A stretch of 64,000 bases of DNA from Mycosarcoma maydis (taxonomy: Eukaryota; Basidiomycota; Ustilaginomycetes; Ustilaginales), in contig NC_026484.1 of the NCBI RefSeq assembly GCF_000328475.2, positions 868,001 to 932,000 of the forward strand. Direction: 5' to 3'. The notes beneath the pieces are model-generated. The model was not told the DNA's origin, did not search any database, and worked only from the letters and a program-made list of their open reading frames with translations. Of the stretch, positions 17,575-28,300 are shown piece after piece. Made by a program: the position numbers and the translations under genes. Position 1 is the first letter of the stretch; each line of letters opens with the position of its first letter.

Positions 17575-19556
17575 ATGGTCAAGATCAAGTACTGTCTCGT
17601 CGTCGTCGCGATCGGTCTCGCCTCCGCTTCGGCTGCTGCAATCGTCAAAGGTAAGCGTTTCCTTGTCAGAGCTGCGACGTTCAGGAGAGACAGGGAGCGG
17701 TGCTGACCCAATTTTGTCAACCCATTTGGCTCGATCGTGTGAGGCTAGGCGATGCGCAGGGCGCGATCGTTGTCAAGCGCGATAGTGACCTTGCTCATCG
17801 CGACAATGCTGGTCTGACCGGCGATAACCCCATGTCTACGAGTGACCAGCCTATGCATCCGTCGGGATCGGGCAATGGCGGTTCCGGGAATCCTGCGGAC
17901 ACTGACGATGCTGCTTCACGCTCTGGTGATGGCGACTCGAGCCGTCGTAACAGGATCGTCGGTGATCGAACTGTTCCCAGTAGCGGCGATGACAAGACCA
18001 AGCTCAACGGCAAGAGCACCGCTACTGGTGATTCCACAAGCGCGTCTTCCGACAGTGACGTTGATGTGGCGGGCACGCAAGAGCAGCTCAAGCAGGTGCT
18101 ATTTGCGGATGCAGACCGACAGACAGCCGAGTTTTTCGCCACTCATGGCCACTGTACGGGGCCCGACACACGTACGTGCAAGTCGCAATCGTGTCTGCTC
18201 TCGGACCGCGGCTGTATTGCGTACAGCGCAGACGAGCAGCACGAAATCGACCAACAGGCGCGCGGTATGCTGTACAAGGTCGCCATCACGGGCAAGTGTC
18301 ATCCTGGCGACGGCGCGTTCTGCAACCGCCTCGGCTACTGCGATCACTTTGACGTGCGCGCTGGCGACAAGTGCGGCTTCCTGTCCGAGAACGAGTATCC
18401 GAAATTGATCTCGCTCCTTCGACCGCAACCGGATGGCTCGTTCGATTTCGTCTCGGACCAAGACTCGGATGATCAGCAGAAGAAACCAGCACACGTTCAG
18501 CTCGTCACTCGCGCGCTCTCGTCCAACGACAACGACGACGCGCGTGCAACTGGCAGCAAGGCCGACTCGTTGACGCAACAGCAAGTGTTTCAGACCGCGC
18601 ATGAAATCGCTGTGGAACTCGTCACCCAGAGTTCGGCCACTGACGGTATCTGCCACCACGAATCGGCGACGTGCCAGAACAGCACATGCAAGCTCGGCAC
18701 GTCGGGCTGCTCGGCGCTCACGCCTGAGGAAAAGGACGAGTTCGAGCAGAACATTACCGAGCTCATGATCGAGCTGCTTTCGACGGGCACGTGTCGACGC
18801 GGATCCGAGGGTTGTGACGAGAGCGGACGGTGCGCCATGTGGAACAAGCGTGGCGAACGCATTAGATCGTGCAGGGAGCCTACGATGGAGCAGATGGAGC
18901 AGATGATGGACCAGATGTTCGCGAGCGATGGAGAGCAGACGTCTTCCCAGTCTGAGGACCGAAGCGGTAGTGCGGAATCTGGCGAGCAGACGAGCGATGC
19001 GAAGCGCACTCAAGCCACCGACGAGAGCACGTCAAGCCACGCCAACCGCATCGTCAAGCGCTCAGACGTGCAAATGCTCGTCAAGCGCATCAACCCTCTG
19101 TTTCAGCAAGGCGGTCACGGCCCCGTCATGCCTTCGTCACCCCCGTTCGACGACACCCCGGACCAACAACGCTCGGACGACTACTTGACAGTCCCCGTCT
19201 CGTCGCTCGAGTACGACGTCCCCGCGCCCACGCGTCGCCAAGTGCGCGAATTCATGAAGTTGTGCAAACAGCTCTCTGAAAACCCGGACCAACTTGAAGA
19301 AATCGCGTTTGCCGCCGACGTCCACGACCAGACCAGCATCCAGAAACTGCGCGAGCGCTTCGCCTTCCTCGCTACCAACAAGCGCCAAGCCATCCTAGCG
19401 CTCAAGCAGGCCAAGCTCGCACAGATGCTCGGCGAGAGCAAGCAGACCAACCACAAGGCCGACGACGACCTCTCCGGTGGCCTCGCCGCCGCCACAACCG
19501 CCGCCACAGCTGCCGACCACAAGCACGACAACGTCCAGAACGCTCCCACTAACTAG
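17575..19556 (+). CDS. Secreted protein with two duplicated 8-cysteine modules and dibasic sites
   Basis: Exon 1 is 17575-17650 and exon 2 is 17749-19556; the 98-nt intron starts GTAAGC, has CTGAC at about 17703 and ends GCTAG. The product has 627 residues. The N terminus MVKIKYCLVVVAIGLASASA is a signal peptide, followed closely by VVKR, a Kex2-type site. After a disordered Ser/Asp-rich part, two homologous modules occur at about residues 161-234 and 327-400. Each has eight cysteines spaced C-x6/7-C-x4-C-x6-C-x27-C-x6/7-C-x5-C-x10/12-C. Further KR sites (IVKR, LVKR) lie at about 440-460, then a helical C-terminal region and a low-complexity tail. I do not recognise the family. Signal peptide, paired cysteines and dibasic sites fit an apoplastic effector or cell-surface protein, which is inference. 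Confidence 0.82.
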
Positions 19557-19647
19557 CTTGGTCCCCTTTCACGTCTTGTCACGTATCCTTTCGTTTTGTC
19601 GTCACTCGCGCTGTTCTCAGCATTTGGTTCTTAATCACTTTCATTCT

Positions 19648-19679
<32 letters not shown>

Positions 19680-19976
19680 CACCTTATATATTACGTGCGA
19701 GCTTATGTTTGCATACGAGTCGGCCAAACTTTGAGAGAGATCACCCCGGTCGCTCGTTCTGATGGCCGCCTGCATTGATGACTGCTACGTGTGTGCGACG
19801 AGACGAAACGCATTTCTACGCGTTGAGATGCTGACGTGCCTGCAATGCGTGAGATCGATGGTCTCGAGAAACGGATTGGCGGCGATTGTGTCGGCTACGA
19901 TGTTTTCTGGAAATCGTGATTTGCAAAGACCACATCTTGGCGTCAGTGTCTTGCTCATGGATGCATCGGCACAAGT
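19557..19976. other. Convergent 3' spacer with hexamer repeat
   Basis: About 420 bp between two gene ends. A tandem CCGTTG hexamer, about five copies, lies at 19648-19679. No gene is visible. Confidence 0.5.
19648..19679. repeat. Tandem CCGTTG hexamer
   Basis: Five near-perfect copies of a 6-bp unit lie in the 3' spacer. Confidence 0.9.
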
Positions 19977-22317
19977 TCAGGCCTCACCTGGTACAGCCGT
20001 GTCGCTGAGATCGAGCGTGCGGAGTGTAGTGATCCGACCCAAAAAGCGCCATGCGTGCTCGCAAAGTCGTGCATGCGCAAGCTCGAGGTGCTCGACAATC
20101 GCCGTTCCCGGACGCATGCGATGTGGCACATGGTAGAAGAAACTCGTCTGAGTTTGCGACGACTTGAGGCTGTCGATGCTCAGTCGCTACATACGAACCG
20201 ACCCAATACATAAGACGAGGGAGAGAAGATACAACATGGTTAGCTATCGAGTCATGAGCTGAGTGGAAGCCAGAATCATTCCGAGCCAAGCTCACCGGAA
20301 ACATGCTGAGAAGCTGCGGAAACAAGTCGGCAAATTCATCGCCTACGTCGAGGATGCGCAAATGCAAACGCTTCCAAGCGCAAGCGCGTTGGCGCCAACC
20401 GCGATCCGTGTGCGAAACCAGCCTTTCAAGCAAGCCGATCATCCCATCTCGAGTGAGTCGGCTGCGCATCTGTCGAAGCAAAAGTGTATCCATACTGGGC
20501 GATCGATCGATCAACTTGATCAGCGAGTCGTAGTCAACGTTCGTATCGAGTAGGTTGAGCTTTCTCAGCGCCAAAGTAGTTGTCCTTGCAGCATCCGGAG
20601 CGTCAGATAGACCCATGGGAAAGAAACTCATGAGCAAGATGCTCCAGTCAGGCTGATGCGCATTGGCGCCTCCAACACCCGTGCCGGAAATATCAAGCAC
20701 CTCGAGCGTTCTATAAGCGTACCTGAGGAAACACGCAACACCAACATCCGAGACCTGACCACACTGACGTAGACGAAGATTGACCAGTTTGGAAAAGGGG
20801 AGAGTGCCACCGACGCTAGGTGCCTGTAAAGCCCGTTGAAGCGTCTTGTCCGAGAGGTTGTCGTTGTAACCCAGCTTGAGCGTGTGTAGGTCAGGCAGGA
20901 GCTTCATAATCTGTGTCACCGAGTCGGCAGTGATGTCGGTACAGTCCAAATTCAGGTAGCGCAGTGTTGTGGCGGTGGAGCGGCAGATGGCGCTCACGGT
21001 GCGGTCGCCGATCGCCACACACCCACGCAGAGAGACGATTTCAAGACAAAGTATGGCTTGCCTCTGGGCAGGAGCGATTGCTGCCTCGAAGAAGCGGGCA
21101 AGAGTGCCGTCTTGCAAGCGCGTGAGGCCGTGAAGCTGGAGGCAACGCAAAGCGAACGTCGCCGGTCGAGCCAGGACGAGCGTAGATGGAAGAGCAGCAA
21201 GTGGCATGTCTTGAGCCGAAGCTTGGCTCAAGATCGACGGCGGATGCTCGCGAAAAGATGTGAGCGCATTGGTGAGGTGGGCGACGAGAAAAGATGCGGC
21301 CGACTTGTCGTGAGACAACAAGGGGATTGAGGCTGGCAACCAGACGTGTGTCTTTGCAGCTGTGGTAGCCGAAGATGACGATGTTGAGCTGGCTAGGATC
21401 GAGGGGAGAAAGTAGTTGCTGACGACTGTCTTGGTGAGGTACTGCGGCGCTTGGTCGACCAGAGCTTGAAAGAGAAGGAACGATGCGGCCGGGGAGAGCA
21501 ACTTGAGCTGCTCGGATGTCTTGCGAGTGAGGTAGTGCAGATCGGAGGTGGTCCAGCCAGCCAAGAGCTGACTCGAGATGGCGTCACTCTTGGTGCTTGT
21601 AGATGAGGATACGCGAGCGGGGAATGTGCGGCGGTGCGAGGATACGGACGAGGGGGTGAGAGCCAATGTCTCGTCGTCGCTGGGAACATAGTCGTGCTCG
21701 TCGTCGTCGTCCAAGTCAGGAGTTTCACCAAAGGCTCTGGCTCTAGATCGCTTGCGAGGATTGGAGCGAGTCTTGAGAGGGTGCGTGTGCGAGTTGCGTA
21801 TTGAACGGCTGCTGCTTGAGGAGTCGATTGGAGCAGCGGCAGCGTTGAAATGATCCCGAGACGGTAAGAGAGCGTCAAAGCACGAGGCTATGATGGAGCA
21901 GCACATACCGCTGAGGGTGGGGTATTGAAAGAGCGAGCCATCTCGCCAAGCTTTCTGTGTGAGAGTGAGAGGACGGTAGGATACGTTTTGGCGCTGCGTG
22001 CGTGGATCGGGAGCAAAGCGGTTCTGCACTCGTGTTTCCTCGATGTCGTCCTGGTAGATGTGCAGGATGCGAGCGCTTGCTTTGGGCTGTGTGGATCGTT
22101 TGGGTCGGCTCGACTTGGATGGTGCGTTGGATTGCGTACTTTTACGAGGTGTCGTGGATGAAGCAGACGAGCGATGTCGCTGACTGGCGACACGGGAGTT
22201 GGATGAAGTGGATTGGCTGTGCGACAAGGAGGAAGGGCGGCGATTGAGATCGGGATCGTGGCTGCGCACACTGCTATCTGCCCGTATGCGCGATATGGAC
22301 AGCTTCTTGGGCGGCAT
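19977..22317 (-). CDS. Leucine-rich-repeat protein (AMN1/F-box-LRR-like), two exons
   Basis: Exon 1 is 22317-20296 and exon 2 is 20147-19977, with a 148-nt intron GTGAGC...CTCAG containing CTAAC near 20240; about 730 residues. The start is MPPKKLSISRIRADSS. Residues 1-250 are disordered and basic (Ser/Arg/Pro). Cysteine-containing LRRs then run from about 390 to the end: LEIVSLRGCVAIGDRTVSAI, LRYLNLDCTDITADSV, LHTLKLGYNDNLSDKTL, LRLRQCGQVSDVGV, LEVLDISGTGVGG. Exon 2 continues the pattern (VEHLELAHARL, LRTLDLSDTAV), which is the reason for proposing the splice: the unspliced frame loses the repeat. Such LRRs mediate protein contacts in ubiquitin ligase or mitotic-exit regulators, but no F-box is obvious. 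A GTGAGG at 19988 could be another donor, so the 3' end is open. Confidence 0.72.
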
Positions 22318-22766
22318 ATCTTGCACTACGTGATATGCTTGAGCCGCTGAGTGCGAGAAAGAGCCAACAGTCGGTAACCTGAAACCACTTCTGAGCTAAC
22401 TTGTACCTCCACCTCTCCGTGCTCGTGTCTCGAGGCCGATACCCGAATTCCGATACCCGAATTCCGAATTCCGAATCACGAATCACGAATCACGCGTCTT
22501 TCGTCTTCGCACTTCACTCGTGACTCACGACTCGTGAATAATACGAAACACGAATCATAACGGGGTTTCACATGTTCTCGACGAGGCGCGCAGCTCTAGA
22601 GCTGAGTTGAGTGCCCCATGCAATATCTATCTTCCCAAAGTGACACTAATCTCCAGATAACTTCACTATTTGCCACTTTTATGAGAGCACACAGCATGCT
22701 AATCGTGAATAATGGTGTTCAGATTAGTTTGCGCCCTACCAAGTACATGTTGGCATGCGCCACATC
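22318..22766. other. Spacer rich in GAATTC/CACGAAT units
   Basis: About 450 bp. At 22440-22500 there is a run of CCGAATTCCGAATTCCGAATCACGAATCAC-like degenerate repeats. I see no gene. Confidence 0.5.
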
Positions 22767-24211
22767 CTAGGGTACAACAAGCAGCATATAGAGCCCCCTG
22801 CTATCCTGATGCTGAGACTGAGATCGAGACTGGAGCAACTCGACAATCTGTGAAGCCAGGTCAATGGACTGTTGCTTGTCCTCTTTGCGTCTTCGTTCTT
22901 CTCTTGCAAGATCCTCTTGTCTCTGTGTCTCCTGCCGGTCTAGCTCGTCTCGCTTCCACCTCTCCTCACGGTCAAGCCTCTCCTTCTCCCATTGCACCTG
23001 AGCAAGAGCTCGCTGTGTTTTGAGCTCCTCTCGCTTTGTCTTTTCCTCTTCCTTCTTGATACGTGCCTCGTTCCTCTCCTGCTTGGACTGTACAAGTGTT
23101 GCAATCAAGGCATCCCTTTCTTCTGTTGCCTTCCGAGATGAAGTCCTTGCTCTCTTTGCTGCTGGACGAAGGAGTGTTGCTAACCGAGGGCTTGACTGAG
23201 ACTTGGATTGCTGCCTGTCAGCTACTAATTGCTCCTCTTCTGCCGCATCTTTATCTTCCATGTAGCTTTGACGACCAGAGCGATTTGGTGTCACTGGTCT
23301 GGAGAGCCTTTTTCCCAAAGAATCGGCCTGAGAGCTGGCTGCCAATTGATCCAAAGAGGGCCAACCTCTTCGATTCAATGCACTCTCCAACTCATCGTCT
23401 GTCGCATTGATTTCAAGGTCAGTCTCAATGTCTTGCTTCTGATTTGCTGCTGTGTTGTTGCATGAACCAGAGTCTGACGCATCTCGAGCATCATAGGAGC
23501 CTGCTTGAGCTACTTCTGAAGGTGTTGTATCACCACGGTCAAGAGCCATCCTGTGCCAGTCCTCAAACCACACGGATGTTTTGCTACCAATTGCCGGCGC
23601 TTGAGGTGTGGCCGTGATACCCAAAGATCATCGTCAGTCTACCTTGTTTGGAGTCATTCAGCAAAAATACTGTTTTGTACTTACTGGAATGCCCTCTGAA
23701 AGGTGCTCGAAGAGCAAACCACTGCCTGTCTGACCAAGTCTCTGACGCTCTGCTATGTACTGACGGTGCATTGTCAATATCTTGGACTTGATGCGGCCCC
23801 ATTCGATTTCTTGCTCCTCTGGGAAGACTAACGGGAAGATAGCTTGCAGCATAGTAGCCTTTTTCGTCTTGAGACCCTTGTCCTGCTCTTTGGTGACCCG
23901 TCCAGGAATGAGTGTCAACTTGTACCGAAGATTGCGCTTGAGCACATTGACCAAAGTTTGTGTCTCCTCGTTGCTCCAGACATGGTTTCTCCTGCCTGTC
24001 TTGCTTGCTGGAACAGCCTTGTGTTACATTGATGGATTGTTGGTATTGGTAGTTGCCATATTTGTAGAGAGCTTGGAGATGTAGTGATAGCTTGTGCCGG
24101 TGTCAACATACTCACAAGTGAAGGTGAAAGGCCTCCCTCCACCTGCTGGGCCGTGATTATTTTACTCCAGAGTTCCCAGCTCTGGAGCTCATTTTGGCAG
24201 CGACCGAACAC
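22767..24211 (-). CDS. SANT/Myb-like plus coiled-coil protein, possibly transposon-derived; model uncertain
   Basis: Three exon-like blocks on the minus strand: 24211-24116 (no ATG found in frame), 24017-23685, and from about 23599 to 22767. The first intron, GTGAGT...ACAAG, joins in phase. The second joins in phase only if the donor is GTACAA at 23680, four bases inside a better GTAAGT at 23684. The middle block carries RRNHVWSNEETQTLVNVLKR, a trihelix/SANT-like helix start, then KATMLQAIFPLVFP and EWGRIKSKILTMHRQYIAER. The last block has SVWFEDWHRMALDRG and a long charged coiled coil (KQERNEARIKKEEEKTKREE onward). This layout resembles the DNA-binding accessory proteins of Harbinger-type elements and their domesticated relatives. 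No transposase is seen nearby. Lack of a clear start suggests a decayed or incompletely modelled gene. Confidence 0.5.
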
Positions 24212-24226
24212 TTGGAACTCTGGAGT
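24164..24226. repeat. Perfect 13-bp inverted repeat with 37-bp spacer
   Basis: ACTCCAGAGTTCC at 24164-24176 is exactly complementary to GGAACTCTGGAGT at 24214-24226. The inner part holds another CTCTGGAG. It lies at the outer end of the SANT-like gene, and a further ATTACTCCAG copy follows at about 24234-24243. Confidence 0.85.
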
Positions 24227-25311
24227 TTTTGGAATTACTCCAGCCGGGTTGAAACCCCGTCATGGTCGTGAATCGTGAATCGTATTCGAATCGCGAATCG
24301 CGGGAATTGTCAAATATACAGTAAGTTGTGAGCCGGGTTTCGCATTCGTGATTGCGACTGGCACGGCAGCGTCGCTCCAGAACTGACACTCGTGACTGCT
24401 TCGGTAACCATCTTGGACCACGAATGTGCGTGGTGCGTTGACATTCACGTATTACAGCCGCGAGCTTGAATGTAGGTGCGATCGTTTAATTGGCGACTGG
24501 CACTCGAGCTGACCGCGAACCGACGGCCGTACGACGCTTGCACAGGATCGACAGTCACGATCCGTGATGATGTGAAGGACGAATGATGATGGTCCATTCA
24601 AGATCACTCACTCACTTGTTCGTGGTCAGTCGGTTGGTTGGTCGGATCTTTGTGATTCGTCAGTGGGCCTCGGCTCTGCGTCAGGAAGAAGCAAATACTG
24701 AAATAATTCACGATTGGTGAAATCTGATTCACGATTGGCGTGATCATCCACGCGCCAAGCCCGACGGGTGATTCCCGATTTGTGATTCACGATTCGTGAT
24801 TTCCCACCGACAGCAGCATGGCTAAGCCCCTCACAACTCGACGCTCAACCGAACTTGCAACGTGAAAGCGTGCACAGCGAGCGTCAAGATTCGTGATATT
24901 CGTGATATTCGTGATATTCGTGATATTCGTGATTCGTGATTCGTGATTGTCGCATGCGTGCGTGGTGACAGTCGTGAGTTGTGAGAGTGAGTTATCATGA
25001 GAATCGTAAATCGTGAATGGAGAAAAGTGTCGAAGCACATTCACCACATTCACCACTCGTCACTGCAACTGCGTTGCTGTCACGTGCACCGCACTTACGA
25101 GTGGCGTTGGGCGCTGTGCGATCGTTTAACGCTTGGCGCTGATTCTCGCTTGCGTCTTGTTCCGTGACACCACGCATTGCACCTTGTGTCGGTACCATCA
25201 CGCTCCTTTACCTTGCGTCGTCAACATCGATTCGCCGCCGACAACAACACTGACGACAAGCTCAACGATACCGACGCCGACACCGACGCTCCTGTTTGCC
25301 AGCGACGCACC
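24212..25311. other. Spacer upstream of the synthetase-like gene, repeat-rich
   Basis: About 1.1 kb of degenerate CGTGAAT/ATTCACG units (24265-24300, 24708-24800) and the 9-bp array at 24888-24949. No gene is supported. Confidence 0.5.
24888..24949. repeat. Tandem TTCGTGATA nonamer grading into TTCGTGA heptamer
   Basis: Four to five copies of a 9-bp unit (ATTCGTGAT) are followed by three copies of the 7-bp form, showing that the heptamer and nonamer belong to one family. Confidence 0.9.
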
Positions 25312-28300
25312 ATGCCCATCCTCGATACTAAGCTAGACCTGAATGCGCTCTTCCGCAAACAGGTCAAGGCTACTCCAGATGCCTTGGCGCTCATCGACCC
25401 TTTGGCACGCTACACGTATGCACAGCTCGATGCCAAGGTCGAGAGCCTCTCGCTCTACTTTCGATCCCATCATGCTGTCGCCCGTGACTCGCTGGTGGGT
25501 ATCCTTATGGCAAAGGGCGCCGACTATGTCATCGCCTGTCTCGCCGCCCTCCGTGCTGGAGGTGCGTTTCTCGTCCTCGAACTCGCTTATCCACGCGGTC
25601 TTCTTCACGAGGTCATCCAGGATGCCCAACCTGCCCTCGTCGTCACTCAGTCCGAGCATGCCAAACTCGTGCCCAAATCTGTTGCCTCTATCTTGATCGA
25701 TGACCCGCATCAAGTCGACTTGCTTTTCTCGCCCGTCTCCTCCTCCTCCTCGCCACCTTCCTCATCTCTGCCGCCACTCCCGGACGAGACCGACCTAGAG
25801 CGTCTTGCTTTCGTGTCCTACTCTTCCGGCACCACCGGCAAGCCAAAGGGGATCGCCAACCCACACCGCGCTCCTGTCCTCTCGTACGATCTCCGTTTCG
25901 CCGTCAACGACCTTACCCCCGCCGATCGCGTAGCTTGTAACGTCTACTTTATCTGGGAGATGCTTCGTCCGCTTTTGCGAGGCGCCACCACCTATGCTAT
26001 TCCAGATCACTCAAGCTACGATCCTGTCAAGCTCATCGAACTGCTTGCCACCGAAAAGATCACCGAAACCCTCATGACCCCCACTCTGCTCGCTGCTGTG
26101 CTCGCACGCCACCACAACCTCGGAACCAAGCTCCCCGATCTTCGTACGCTTTGGCTCAACGGCGAGGTCGTCACAACCGATCTCGCTCGAAGAGCCATCA
26201 AGGCGCTCCCCAACACGCGTCTCCTCAATTGTTACAGCGCCAGTGAGACCCACGAGGTCGCTTGCGGTGACCTCCGCCAGATGCTCCCCACCTTGCCAGA
26301 CGATGCGCCTTACTGTCCCGTCGGCCCGCCCATGGACAAAGCTCACACCTACATTCTCGACCAAGACGGCAACCCACTAGAGCCTGGTCATCCTGGCGAG
26401 CTCTATGTCGGTGGCCACCTTCTTGCCCGTGGCTACCTCAATCTCGTCGACACCACCGCAAAGGCCTTTACTCCCGACGCTTTTGCCTCCGAGCCTAACG
26501 CCCGCAAGTACAGGACAGGAGACTTGGCTCGCATCATACCCGACTCTGGTCTCCTCGAGATCACCGGCAGAGTCGGCGGCATGATCAAGATCAGAGGTTA
26601 CTCGATCGTACCCGGCACTGTCGAAAAGGCCATCGTCGACAACTTTGACGTCAGCAATTGTGCCGTCGTCGCGCACGGTGAAGGCCTCGAACGACAGCTT
26701 GTCGCCTACGTTGTCCCGGACGAAACCGAACGCGCCAACCGCACCGTTCTCACCATCGATGACAACGGCCACAGTCCCAGTGCTCGACAGCTACTCGTAG
26801 CTCACCTTGCTCACTACATGATCCCCACGCTCTGGGTCGTCCTTCATTCGCTCCCCACCCACGAAGTCTCGGGCAAAGTCGACCTCAAGAATCTTCCGAA
26901 TCCCAAAGCGGCCATCGCTGCTGCCAGCGGCACCAATTCGCGAGCAAGGAGTCCCGCCCCTGACGAGACCGTCAACCTCAAGTCGATTGCCCAACTCTGG
27001 GCGCTCTCGCTCAACGTCAACCCCAACACAATACTCGAAGCAGGCAAGACGGTCAGCTTCTTCGATCTCGGTGGACATTCGCTCCTTCTGGCTGATCTCG
27101 CCACACGTATCTCCAAAACCCTCGGCGGCTTCACCGTGCCTCTTGGCGAGTTGGCCGGCCACCCTACACTTCAAGATCACGTTCGCATTACTCTTGCCGC
27201 TCGTGACGGCTACCATGCTGCCGTGCAGGCTGACCTGCCCACCGTGCTGCGCGACGACATGGAGCTCGCTCCCGAGTTCAAGCTGCACTCTCCCGACAAA
27301 GTCAAGCCCACAACTTTGGACGAGGCCAAGACTATCTTGCTCACCGGCGCCACCGGTTTCCTCGGCGGCTTCTTGCTGAACGACTTGTATCAAACCACTT
27401 CAGCACGCATCGTTTGCTTGATCCGTTTCAACGCTCCTTACCGTACCGATCGTTCCGCCGCCATGGCTCGACTACGACGCAACATGCTCGATCTTGGCTT
27501 CTGGGATCACGGCATGCTGGATCGCATCGATGTGTTACCCGCCAACCTGTCGCGCAACCGACTAGGTCTGGTGCCCGAGGTATACGAAAACCTCGTCGAG
27601 ACCGTCGATGTCATCGTCCATTGTGCAGCGCAGGTGAATCTGATTTACCCCTACGCTGCTCTGCGCGATGCCAACGTTGAAGGTACGCGCGAAGTGCTTC
27701 GTCTCGCCTTCCTCGGCAACGCTACGGTGCAGTACGTATCGACCAACGGTGTCTTACCACCTTCGCAGACCGGCTGGCCCGAATCGACCATCATGCCTCT
27801 CCAAGACGTGCCCGGAAAGCTGCTCGACGGCTACTGTCAGACCAAGTGGGTTGCCGAACAACTCGTGCTCGAGTCGGCGCGTCGCGGGTTGCCCGCCAAC
27901 GTCATCCGCATCGGTACGCTCAGCGGTCATTCCGTGACCGGTTCGACCAACACGTACGATCTCATCACAGCACTCATTGTCGAATCCGTTCACCTCGGTG
28001 TCGCACCCGAGATCGCCAACTGGCACATTGAAATGACCGCCGTCGACTATGTCAGCCGCGGCATCATCGCAATCGGCAATCACGTAGATGCCAACCAGCG
28101 CATCTACCACCTCGGTGATAGCGAGCCCATCGACTGCCGTCTGCTCTTTCAGCATCTCGAGTCGCTCGGCTACCCGACCACGAGGACCAGCTGGAAATCG
28201 TGGGTGTCGCTTTGGCAGGAGAAGCGAGGATCTGCAAAGGGAGGAGACCACGGTCTCACCGTCGACATCTTGCGTTCCGGCATGCCGTCGGAAGAATTTT

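Noticed and set aside
18099..19013. 304-codon minus-strand open frame opposite the secreted protein gene
   Set aside because: It overlaps the cysteine modules of the real gene; Arg/Leu/Val-rich with no domain.
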